Shown here: piece after piece, positions 8,083 through 16,781 of the stretch | Position numbering within the stretch: the first letter of the stretch is position 1 | How the letters are laid out: each line of letters begins with the position of its first letter | Assembly: GCA_024196135.1 (NCBI GenBank) | Contig: JAMQCK010000668.1 | Location: 1-18,009 of the forward strand | Origin: Pleurotus ostreatus/Saccharomyces cerevisiae fusant | Lineage: Eukaryota > Opisthokonta | Direction: 5' to 3' | DNA: 18,009 nucleotides | Position numbers and translations under genes: made by a program | The notes under the pieces: model-generated | The model's database searches: none | What the model saw: the letters and a program-made list of their open reading frames with translations, nothing else | What the model was told of the DNA's origin: nothing

Positions 8083-10453
8083 CTACCGCCTTCCTCGTCT
8101 CCTTTCTTTCGCCGGCGGTTCGGGAATCTCGACAGGACGCTGGCAGACAGGACAGCGCCCGGAGACGTCGATGAGCCAAGGGTCGAGGCAGGTTTGCTGA
8201 GTGGATTGTCAGCGAAGGATCCAATTTTTGAAGGCAGAGAACGAAAAGAGATGATTACTCACATGGAACACATGCCCACAAGCAAGCAACCTCAACGGCT
8301 GCGCGCCCTCGCCCGCGTCCTCCAGTCGTAGTCGCTCCAGCGCTTCTTGCGAGGTCGCGGGATCCGCATGCACGATCGCATCCTCCTGTGGAGACGAAGC
8401 ATCGCCCGACGTCGGCGCACTAGTCCCAGTCGGCACACTCGCCGATGGCGGCGGTACCTCAGCTGGCACCTGCGGTACCCCTCCTACCCGCCTCGGCTCC
8501 TCAAAGTCCATCAAGCAGATCGCGCACGCAGCCCGATTACCCTCCAGCACAACGCTTGGGAAACCCTCAAGATCCCAGTGGTCTTCCCACTTCACTGGCT
8601 TCGACCCAGCGCTTCCACCTCCACTCCCACTCGCGTCCTTCTCCCCATCACCACCCTTCTCATTCATATCGCTGTCATCGCCGTCCTTGCCCTCCGAGTT
8701 TCGCTTTCGCCGAAGGAACTTGAACCACTTGTGTCGCTTGGGCTGTTTGGGTTCCTTCGGCTTTGGCGGGTATTCGTAGTTGACCTCTGACGCTTGCGTC
8801 GACGATTGCCCTTCGGTCTCTTCCTTCGCTTGCGCATCCTTCCCTTGTGCGTCATCCTCTGCTTTGGACTCTTCTTTCTTAGCCTCTTCTTCGGGCGGCG
8901 GCGGGATGTACATGACCAGTGGTATGCAATCAACTGCGTCCTTGGGTAGCTTGCCAATGGCCGGACGAAGGGGCGCGCCGGCTTGCATCGGATGCCGACC
9001 AAGGCAGATGAGGAAGATATTCCATATGAGCTGTCAGTCGGTTAGTGAATCGACCCATGCAAGTCAAGTGAAGGGACTTACGAAGAGGACGGGTGCGATG
9101 ATGAAGACGACCATGCTGTGAAAGGAAGTAAGCGTTTGTCCATACAATGCAAGACCGATGGGGGGAGCAAACAAGCCACATCATCCAGAACGAGGAAACA
9201 AGCGCAAGCAAGCTCGCCCCGAAGCCAAGTTAAACGAAACGAGGGCATGCTTCAGATTGAACGTACCCAAGCGCAAGTACCTCCAACACCATGAGGTACA
9301 TAATGCAGAGGATGCCGAAGATGAGCCACCAGATATGTGGCGCGTCATGTCGGCAGGTGTCGACGGAGGTGTATTCGAGGATGTGCGCGGTAAGGAACCA
9401 ACTCAGGGTGAGGAGGGAGACGAGAGTGTTCATCCTGAAGCAAGCAAAGTCAGAAGAGCTACTTCAGATAAGACGAAGAAGCTGCGAAGTAGCGACTCTT
9501 GACGCGAACCGGCAAGGGGCGAAGGTGTGGGAGGTGCGGGATGAACTCACCGAGCGAAAAGCCGAGTATTCGGCAGTGGCGGGGCCTCGGCAGAAGCAGA
9601 GGATTGAGACGCGGAAGCCTGAGGAGGGTCTCGGATGCGCGCGTGCCGCGGCTCATGGGCCAGTGGCGGCTGGAAGGTTGCGAGGGACATGTCAGGTCGA
9701 CTTTCTTGATCGGCGCGAAGATGTCTGGCGCGGGTCGTCAGTAACAATCTTGGCTTCAGAAATCAAGACCACGCACTGTGCTTTATCCCGCGTCCATCCC
9801 CAGTAGTGCATCCCACACGCGAATACTACGCGCGCCGCCCACACCACCGCCCACGCTCCCAATGGCCGGTCGCAAGCCACCCACTCATTCGAGTCCTTGT
9901 ACGGGCTCGGGCTCTTCGTGTGCCCCGCGATAGCCAGCAAGATGATAACAACCGAGATCTAATCAATTCAACAGCTCTATTAGCGGACGGACACTGGTGC
10001 CACACAATCCACACGCACCTGTACGAGGCCCCAGATTAGGCGCCAGTAGAGGCCGACGAGCGCGCGTCGCTCGCGCGAGCCTTCCCTGCCATAGCCAAAG
10101 AACTCCCGCGTACGCGTGTATAACGAGCGATCATGGCGGAAGGGGGCGATCGATGGGCGGGGCGGCCTTGCTGCCGGTCCTGCGTTCCCCTGCGCCACAG
10201 CTGGAGGCGAAGAGGGAGGGGAATCGTGCGCCCTCTCAGGCCGCGTGAGGGCTTGTTGGGGTATTGCAAGGGTCGATACATCCTCGTTCGAGACGCGGCG
10301 AGGCGCAGGTGGCGAGGCAGACGGCGTCGGCGGCGTTATGTGCAATGCTATAGCTGTGCCGGCAGGCAGGAAGCTGACCGGTGACGCGTCCGCGGTCGAC
10401 ACGTCGTTCTCTGAGCGCACTCTGCGTACTGAGGACGCTCTGGAGGCCGACAT
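8083..10453 (-). CDS. Multi-pass membrane RING-H2 protein, probable E3 ubiquitin ligase
   Basis: Seven exons on the minus strand: 10453-10019, 9958-9777, 9724-9551, 9434-9267, 9115-9082, 9030-8263, 8196-8083. They encode 624 residues. Introns are GT-AG, 51-151 nt, and every junction keeps frame. The ATG at 10453 has a good context (CACCATGT). Residues 1-134 are a polar Ser/Pro/Arg-rich cytosolic region. Hydrophobic segments lie near 135-157, 178-200, 266-285, 298-320 and 321-342. A long charged region, rich in Glu/Lys, spans about 375-490. The RING-H2 ligands are C500, C503, C582, H584, H587, C590, C602 and C605, from CAIC, CGHVFH, the TC of QTCLDPW and CPVC. The last intron falls right after CGHVFH. 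Zinc-binding RING-H2 domains recruit E2 enzymes, so ubiquitin transfer at an endomembrane is expected; the substrate is unknown. The first zinc loop holds 78 residues where RING-H2 proteins usually have 9-39. The number of helices in the 298-342 block is uncertain. Confidence 0.88.
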
Positions 10454-11007
10454 GGTGGGGAGTGGCAAGCCCGCGGCTACGTCGTCGCTGGCGCAAGAGC
10501 GGGGCCGAATGAAATCCGCGCAGCACCCTCAGATCCTGGCTGGTGGCGCGAGGCCAAGACGCGTGAGCGCCTGTGAGTCGATGCCCGTCGTGGGGTTCGA
10601 TGAGAATATTCCAGCGTTCAAGTCCAAAGCCAGCGCGAGCGTTGAGGAAAAGCAGAGATATTCGCCACCGAGGGGGTGAACAGAATGAGCTGACTGGGCC
10701 TATGTGCCAAGCTAGAGCGCGGAGATCGGCCCGCTCAGCCGGCCAACACCAACGATCACGAGATGGACGCGTTGACGCGTTCCCGACGACATTCAACGCC
10801 TGCTGTGTCCTCACTGTGTTCATCCCGGCAATATCATACAGCCCACTGACAAGTAGAACCTGAACCTGCCTGCCTGCTAGCAGATCCATTGCGTGCGCGG
10901 TGAATGGGAATAGATACAATACATATGCCAGATGCTTTCCTTTGCGCGATAAACCAAGATCCTCCTGTTCCATAGACTTTTTTCCTCAACACCGTCGTTA
11001 ACGTTGA
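10454..11007. other. Promoter region of the RING gene and 3' flank of the HPD gene
   Basis: 554 bases between two minus-strand genes in tandem. Open frames at 10573-10863 (+) and the minus-strand continuation up to 10973 have no recognisable content. I see no convincing regulatory motif. Confidence 0.5.
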
Positions 11008-13099
11008 TCAACGACCCTTCAACTCGCACCATATCGGCGTCAATGCCTGCGCCACAGTATTTGCAGCTACAGAGCCATCAGCACTTGAATTCCCTTCACA
11101 AGACCAGAGAATGCACTCACCCACATCCAAACACTCCCTCTCCGTCTCATCCACCACCGCCCTCAACAGCCCCCTCGACCGCCACCGATCAGGATGGAAC
11201 CGTAGATGACTCTTCTGCACGAACGTCCGGAAGTCTTGCGACCGCATGCTTGGGCGCACTGCCGTGAAGAACGCCTCCACAGACGCCCAGTCAACATCCT
11301 CCACAGTGAAGCCAGAGGCGGGCGAGTGCAGCACCGGCCACGGCACGTCCTCAAAGGTCAGAGGCGAAGTCTCCGCCGTCCACTTCGTGCGGTCGAACTC
11401 GTCGGCGAGGGTGCGATAGCGCTCGAGGGCGCGCGCGGTTGACCAGGGGCCGTAGGCGAAGCGTCGCTGTCGGGCGCGGCGGGCAGCGTCTTGTTGGCGG
11501 CGAGCCTCCTCCTGCCGCCTCAGCTCCTCTTCTTCCCTCTGCCGCCTCTCTTCCTCACGCCTAGCTTCTTCCTGCCTTCGCGTCGCCTCTTCTTGTCTCC
11601 TTCGCGCCTGCTCCTGCCGCCTGCGCTCGTTCTCCTGCTGCGCTGCAGTAACCCGGATCCTCTCGGCTTCCACCTGCTCGCTCTGTGCGCGTTTTCGTGC
11701 CTGCTCTTCCCACAGCGGGCGGTCCTTCTCCAGCTCGGCAAGCTTTCGCCGCGACTCCTCGATTGCGGCCTGGCGCGCAGCTTCCTCGTCGTCCTGGTCG
11801 TCGGAGAGAAGTTCGTCTACCTCATCCTCGTCCTCTTCATCCAAATCAGGTAGGTCATCGTCGTGGTGTACACCATTTGTGGCACCAGCACCGTTGGTCC
11901 CATTCGTGAAGCCTACTGTATATCAGTATCAGCAAGAGACTGCCACAATGCTACGTACCGTTCTCGTATCTCACATCCGGCGCCGCATCACCAAACGCGC
12001 CCCTCAAGAAGTCAGCATGCCTCTGCTGAGCCCGCGCCTTCGCCTCCGCCTGTAGCTTCGCCCGCTTCATCTTCTCCCGCATAGCATGCTGCGACTGCAC
12101 ATTCCGCTTCCCCGCCAGCGGCGACGTCGTCCGCGCTCGTTTGCTGGGCTTCGTCCGCTCGTACGTGCGGTGCGCGCGGTCTCGTGTATCGTGCGCATCC
12201 CCAGTAGCCTCAGGCGACGGCTCACGCGTATGCGCCTCTGAGTCCCCGCGCCCGCGCTTCGTTGCATCGCTGGGGTGGTAGCTTGGAGGGACCCAGTCCT
12301 CCATAACGTCGTCGTGGTCGGAGGCTGCAGCCTCGGGCAGGTTCTCCTCGTCCTGGTGATATTCTGACCTCTGCTGCGTCGTCTTCTGTCGCCTCAGCTT
12401 CTCAAGCCCAGGTCGTAGCCGCTTCGCATCGCGCGTCACAGACCGCGACCGTGCGCGTTTGGGAGGAGGCGCATGCTCCTCATCCACGTCATCCTCCATG
12501 GGCGATGGCTCAGGCTCCCCAGCGCGGAAGCGCTTGGAAGGTCGCGAATAGTCTTCTGTGAAGACGCGCTTCTTGCCAAAGAGCGCGTCGTCTTTCGTTT
12601 CGGTGGGGGACTGGGGTGCGGGGGTTATGGAGGTGAGGACGCCTTCGGGGTGAACGACGCATTCGTAGAACGGATCGAGCTTGTAGATCTCCCATTGCTC
12701 TTCGGTGCAGAGTACGCGTTCTCTAAATCATATTCGCGTCAGTCACTCTACTCCACACAAGATAACACTCCTCACTCACCCGCAAATCTCAATAACCCTC
12801 GGCCACTGCCCCTCATCCACCACACCCGGATCGCGCTTCGCCCTGGGCACAAACCGCCAAGTACTCTTCCCATTCGGGCCCACTTCCACCACCACCCTCT
12901 TCGGCCGATTCAGCTCATCCTTCAGCGACAACTTCGACAAATCCGGCGGCGTCGCGAACGCCGTCCTCGGGTCGAAGCTCGCGAACAGCAGGCGCGACGC
13001 GGGGTGGCGGAGAAGGCGCTGCGGCTGACGCGGGTCGAGCGCGCCGGGCGCGGTGCCGCTTATTGAGCGGGAGTACGGCGCTATGTTGCTGCCCTCCAT
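11008..13099 (-). CDS. Coiled-coil protein with C-terminal J-like HPD segment, NFKBIL1-like
   Basis: Four exons on the minus strand: 13099-12780, 12722-11959, 11915-11121, 11066-11008. They encode 645 residues; introns are 57, 43 and 54 nt, all GT-AG. The ATG at 13099 has a strong context (CACCATGG). Residues 1-150 form a folded-looking part (e.g. GKSTWRFVPRAKRDP, EEQWEIYKLDPFYECVVHPE). About 150-345 is polar and basic with nuclear-signal-like clusters (PPKRARSRS, KPSKRARTT). An acidic run (386-405) precedes a long Arg/Glu/Gln coiled coil at about 405-513. The C-terminus has FEDVPWP (549-555), then RFHPDRW with HPD at 602-604, and ends VAQALTPIW. The combination of a charged helix, a 'DVPWP' strand, an HPD and 'VAQAL' resembles the C-terminal part of NFKBIL1 (IkBL). 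That family match is inference. HPD is the Hsp70-contact motif of J domains, but the rest of a classical J domain is not apparent. A nuclear, RNA-processing-linked role would fit NFKBIL1; without a search this is unproven. The gene itself is well supported. Confidence 0.82.
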
Positions 13100-13575
13100 G
13101 GTGAGGGCACGTTCGGTGGTCGTGGTGGGGGACAATGCAAAGATGCCTCGTGTTGTGAACGGTGATCATTGATTGATGCCACGCGGTGGCGAGTCCGTGT
13201 TCAGTTCACGTGCTATGTTCGATTTCTGGCTGCTTCCTATTCACATACTTTGGAGGATATGTGCCTCTCACAGAGCGTGTATTATCGGGATACTCCAGTA
13301 GTACGGTCAACCCCTCAGCCAGGGAATGCCAAATAGGGTCGCAAGTTTTGTTATCCTGAGCTCAAAGTCGAGCAGTTCCGCCCTCTCCTTCAGTGGCTTC
13401 AAGTGAGTGCTTTTTTGATCTTGCAAACCATCTGGCGTACAGTGAGACTCCGAATGAAGTCGAGAGGCATAGATGATCCTGGTCATTCACTCACTTGAGC
13501 TCCTTTCTACATGTTGACTGGCGTTCAAGTTGGGTTTCCCTCTAGTAGTCAATTCACCTGGCGCGTTTCGCGTTG

Positions 13576-13587
13576 AAAAAAAAAAAA
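13576..13587 (+). repeat. Poly(dA) tract
   Basis: Twelve consecutive A residues in an otherwise mixed intergenic region. Poly(dA:dT) tracts in fungal promoters disfavour nucleosomes. Its place between two divergent genes fits that role, but the length may be affected by sequencing. Confidence 0.6.
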
Positions 13588-13658
13588 CAGAAGAGCCTGC
13601 GCTTGTATAGACGAGCGACTACAGTCCATAGAATACTATACATGTATTGTAGGCGCCT

Positions 13659-14006
13659 TCAGCGTCCTTCCCCCCGCAATGCCCGGGCCGTTTCATTGAG
13701 AGGCTGATGCGCCATCAGTGCGCAGCGCGCCCCCATGATGCCGAAAGGCAGGCGAACTGCTGTGACGAGCGTCGTAACCCCGCTCGCTGTCGGTTGCTCT
13801 TCACCAGCATCCTCGCGCTCAGGTTCCTCAGGCGCTGCTGCCCCCTCTGTCTTTACAGCACCCGACGCAGGGCGGGACCGGACTGGACGCTCGCCGAACC
13901 CCGTGTCACGGTCTGCCGACGCTGCCTCCGCAGTGGCGCTGCGTTTTACATAATCCGATTGCACTCTTTCTTTTCACCCGCGACGGTGAACAGACCCCGC
14001 ATTCAT
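13659..14006 (-). CDS. Doubtful small gene, 102-codon spliced frame
   Basis: A minus-strand frame is open without stop from a TGA upstream of 13970 to the TGA at 13659-13661. It has no ATG of its own in the 5' half. An ATG at 14006 followed by MNAGSVHRRG could join it through a 39-base intron (13977-13939; GTGAAA donor, CGCAG acceptor) that keeps frame. The product would be Ala/Glu/Arg-rich with a more ordered end (TTLVTAVRLPFGIMGARCAL). Against it: the intron is shorter than all others here, the donor is weak, the start would lie only 44 bases from the mucin start on the other strand, and GC-rich DNA often keeps frames open. No family is recognised. Confidence 0.18.
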
Positions 14007-14050
14007 CTTCCACGACGCTCCTTACTTCCTAGTCCTAGCACTTGTGGAAT

Positions 14051-15744
14051 ATGGACTGTGAGCAGCCCCGCCCCCGCCCGCTTGGTGCCTTACTGATGTG
14101 GCGTTCCTAGCAGTATCCTCGATCTTTGGGTGAGTACATGACTTGCGAGATAGCCGGGAAATGAACTCAAGGGGACAACAGCGGTGGGGACGCGACCGAC
14201 ACGTCGACCACGGCCGCGCAGACGACCACTCGCGAGGCTACAACTACTCGCGAGGAAACGACTGAGACAACTCCGACGACGACGTCCACCACTAGCACCT
14301 CCACCACCCCCACCTCGACCTCCACGACTCCTACCACCACATCCACCACCTCCTCTACTACCTCCTCTTCTTCCTCCACCACCACAACGAGTACTACACC
14401 TACAAGTACTTCCTCGAGTACGACTTCGACCTCTTCTACGTCCTCGACCCAAGAGACTACGAGTAGTACTTCTCAGACGTCGACTTCGTCCACGACAAGC
14501 CTCGCTGTGACAACAAACACCGATGGGGGACAAGTCACCAGCACTGTCGTCGTGGGCGTGAGTCCGTCGATCACGAGCAGTGCCCCCAGCAGTACCTCCA
14601 GCAGCGATAGCTCGAAGGGGGACACAGGGTGCGTTCATCCTCCAGATGTACTTTGCTAGCCTTATCAATATGCCCCACGCAGCTTTTGGAACAACAAGGG
14701 TGCAGTTGCTGGCACCTTCACCGCAGTTGCAGTCGTTGGCGCTGTGATCGTTGTCTACCTCCTCACCGCCTTCCTCCGCCGACGTCGCGCCAAGAAGTTC
14801 GACAAGGAGGTCGAAAAGGCCGCCGCTGAGGCCGCTATGGCTACGGCCCCTCGCTTCGACGACGATGACAACGATTACCCCACGTCGTCCTCCTACCCGC
14901 CCTCGAACCCGTACTCGGACCACTCGCACGGAACGTACAACCAGCCGCCAATGCCCACGGAGACCTACAACATGCAGGACTTCAACAACTACTATTCCAA
15001 TGGCTACGACAATCCGTACGCTGCCGCCGGTGTCGCTGGCGCGGGTGCGGCGGGTATGCCTGCTGCTGGGAATAGGCAATCCTCGTACAATGCTGGTGCT
15101 GCCGGAGGGTACGACTACGGCAGCACTGAGGGCGGGGCCCAATACGCCCAGCCCCAGGCGCAGCCATATGCAGCGTACGCGGGGCCGGACTATTATCAGA
15201 ATCAGCCCGGCAGTGCGTCCGCTTATGCCGGCGGCTTCGACCAGCAGCAGCAACAGCCCGGCGGTTACGACCAAGCTTATGCGTACGGCGAGCCCTCGCA
15301 CTCGCCGACATACGAGGCATACGGAGATGCTGGGCCTGCTGCTGCTCCTACGGCGCCCTCTGCCTCGTCTCACTCTGCGGGTGCCACGACCGCTGCCGCT
15401 GGTGCTGGTGCTGGTGCTGGTGCCGCTGCCGCGCCGCTCATGCGCGCCAAGTCGGGTGCGCGGAGTCTCTTGGATATGGACTCGGGGGCGCAGGATATGC
15501 GTCCGAACAACGGCGAGAGCTACGCTGCTCACTACCAGCCAGGAGGTGAGTCCCCGATCTCGCTGCTGAGTTGACGAGGGTCGCTGACCTCTTTCCCTCA
15601 GCCGGCGACCGCACCTCGCGCGCGGGCGACAACGAGCTACCGAACCCCTTTTCATCGAAGGTGCAATACGTCGATGACGATGACGAAAGCGACGACGACG
15701 ACGACCAGCCGCAGCCAAAGGTACTCAAGGTCGCCAACCAGTAA
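14051..15744 (+). CDS. Ser/Thr-rich (mucin-like) single-pass membrane protein
   Basis: Proposed exons: 14051-14057, 14111-14129, 14182-14628, 14683-15545, 15602-15744, giving 492 residues. The last three exons are certain. The first two are inferred: ATGGACT, then a 53-base intron with GTGAGC, a TTACTGAT branch site and TTCCTAG, then a 19-base exon ending at GTGAGT. The ectodomain (about 10-157) is nearly all Ser/Thr with some Pro, so heavily O-glycosylated. A juxtamembrane WNNKGAVAGTF leads into one helix at 165-189, then RRRRAKK as stop-transfer signal. The 300-residue cytosolic part is rich in Tyr, Gly, Ala and Gln, has an AGAGAGAGA run near 400-410, and ends in an Asp-rich stretch (DDDDESDDDDD). 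No signal peptide is visible in this model, so either the helix itself inserts with the N-terminus outside, or further exons exist upstream. This architecture, including the NKGAVAG motif, recurs in many mushroom proteins and recalls wall-stress sensors of the Mid2/Wsc type; function is inference. Confidence 0.82.
15398..15421 (+). repeat. Four tandem GCTGGT hexamers in coding sequence
   Basis: GCTGGT is repeated four times within the cytosolic region of the mucin-like protein and codes alternating Ala-Gly. The unit is a multiple of three, so length changes by slippage would keep the frame. Confidence 0.75.
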
Positions 15745-16781
15745 AGCCGTGAATTCAAACAGTAGAATTGCTTGTGAGGTCGTGGTCCCGGTGGTCACGC
15801 TCGTATCCTTCGTGCTCCCCCTGTACCATCCGTGATCGCATGCACCGTTACCTCTTGTGCTCACCGTGATTACCTCTCATACCTCCCATCCGGACAAAGG
15901 GCGAACCGCCGGCGAGTCACCTCCCCGGTGGATTTGGCCCAAACGCATCTTGGCTAGAGGACCGGACGAACCATCTACAAGAGCTGTCTTCACGGCAGCC
16001 TGTTCGGTCACCTACGTTCCCTTTTTCTTTATTTTTTACATATTGGACATTGCACGCATGCGATGCTTGTTCTTAATGGCTTGTCCAACCGCATTCCTTT
16101 GTGAATAGACCTGTCGTTTCTGAGAGTTAGAGTTAGGCTGCGAAGGGACGAAGAAAAGGTTGGCCCTCATCAGTTCAGTGCCACTGCCATTGATAGTCTT
16201 GGGTGGCATGATTCTAAGCCAGCAAAGAGGAAAGGAAGGAGACATGCGCGGCCGCACAGATGCCTTCCAATCCTGCAGCTGTTCTTCGCGGCTACTATGG
16301 ATTCACTTCTGGCTCAGTGCTTAGTGAAGGCCATTCAGAAAAGAGTATTGCCCAGGGTCAGACGAGGCCCCAATAAATTCAGCAAATTACGGATCGGGGA
16401 GGCGTAGGTAGTGGGTGCGAGTAATCCAAGGCGGAGGGAGGTAGAGTAACAGAACCCATGCGTTAAATATGTACTCGAAGTGCGCGAAAGCTGTAGGATG
16501 CGAGAGATATGCAGGAGTCAGGGGGGTAGATGAGGGTCGGTCATGAGGTAGAGGATCATGAAGCCCTCAGGACCATCCACATAGATCCCCGTCCACCAAT
16601 TGTCAGTCAAACCATCGAACCCACCACGAAAAGTCGGAGCGAAAGGCGAAGGCGAGGCCAAAGGAACGAGCGACAGGCGAACGAAAGACGGGCGACATCG
16701 CGGCGCAACGAATATAGACAGACAGAACCGACTACTTCCTTACAAACCGCATACCTACCAACACATCAGTCCAAACACACC
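15745..16781. other. Convergent intergenic region
   Basis: About 1 kb between the stops of two convergent genes. No supported gene: the frame at 16036-16257 (-) and the start of the frame at 16530 (+) have no recognisable content, and the latter runs into the antisense of the next gene. 16015-16055 is T-rich, and 16600-16740 is purine-rich on the + strand, probably the 3' UTR of the minus-strand gene. No tRNA-like or repeat structure was seen. Confidence 0.55.

Larger units (their letters stand above)
13100..14050. other. Divergent intergenic region between the HPD gene and the mucin-like gene
   Basis: About 950 bases that should carry two promoters. It contains a CACGTG E-box at 13207-13212, a 12-base poly(dA) tract at 13576-13587, and C/T-rich stretches at about 13962-13980 and 14003-14038 before the proposed mucin start. 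Overlapping open frames on both strands lie at 13659-14096. One of them is listed separately as a doubtful gene. Confidence 0.55.

Noticed and set aside
5308..10453. Possible secondary-metabolite cluster around the P450
   Set aside because: Neighbours are a RING membrane protein, a small secreted protein and a Tvp38-like protein; no synthase, transferase, transporter or pathway regulator is present.
11491..11853. Plus-strand frame rich in Leu/Pro/Phe, looking hydrophobic
   Set aside because: It is the reverse complement of the Arg/Glu/Gln coiled-coil codons (GAG/CGC become CTC/GCG) of the HPD gene, so the hydrophobicity is an artefact.
13735..13953. Plus-strand frame starting MMPKGRRTAV upstream of the mucin-like gene as its first exon
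   Set aside because: It has no signal peptide, and I found no donor/acceptor pair that joins it in frame to the exon at 14182.
14090..15718. 542-codon open frame on the minus strand opposite the mucin-like gene
   Set aside because: It is the antisense of Ser/Thr- and Ala/Gly-rich codons, giving Arg/Gly/Val-rich low-complexity sequence with no domain. The plus-strand gene has a membrane helix, introns and a recognisable architecture.
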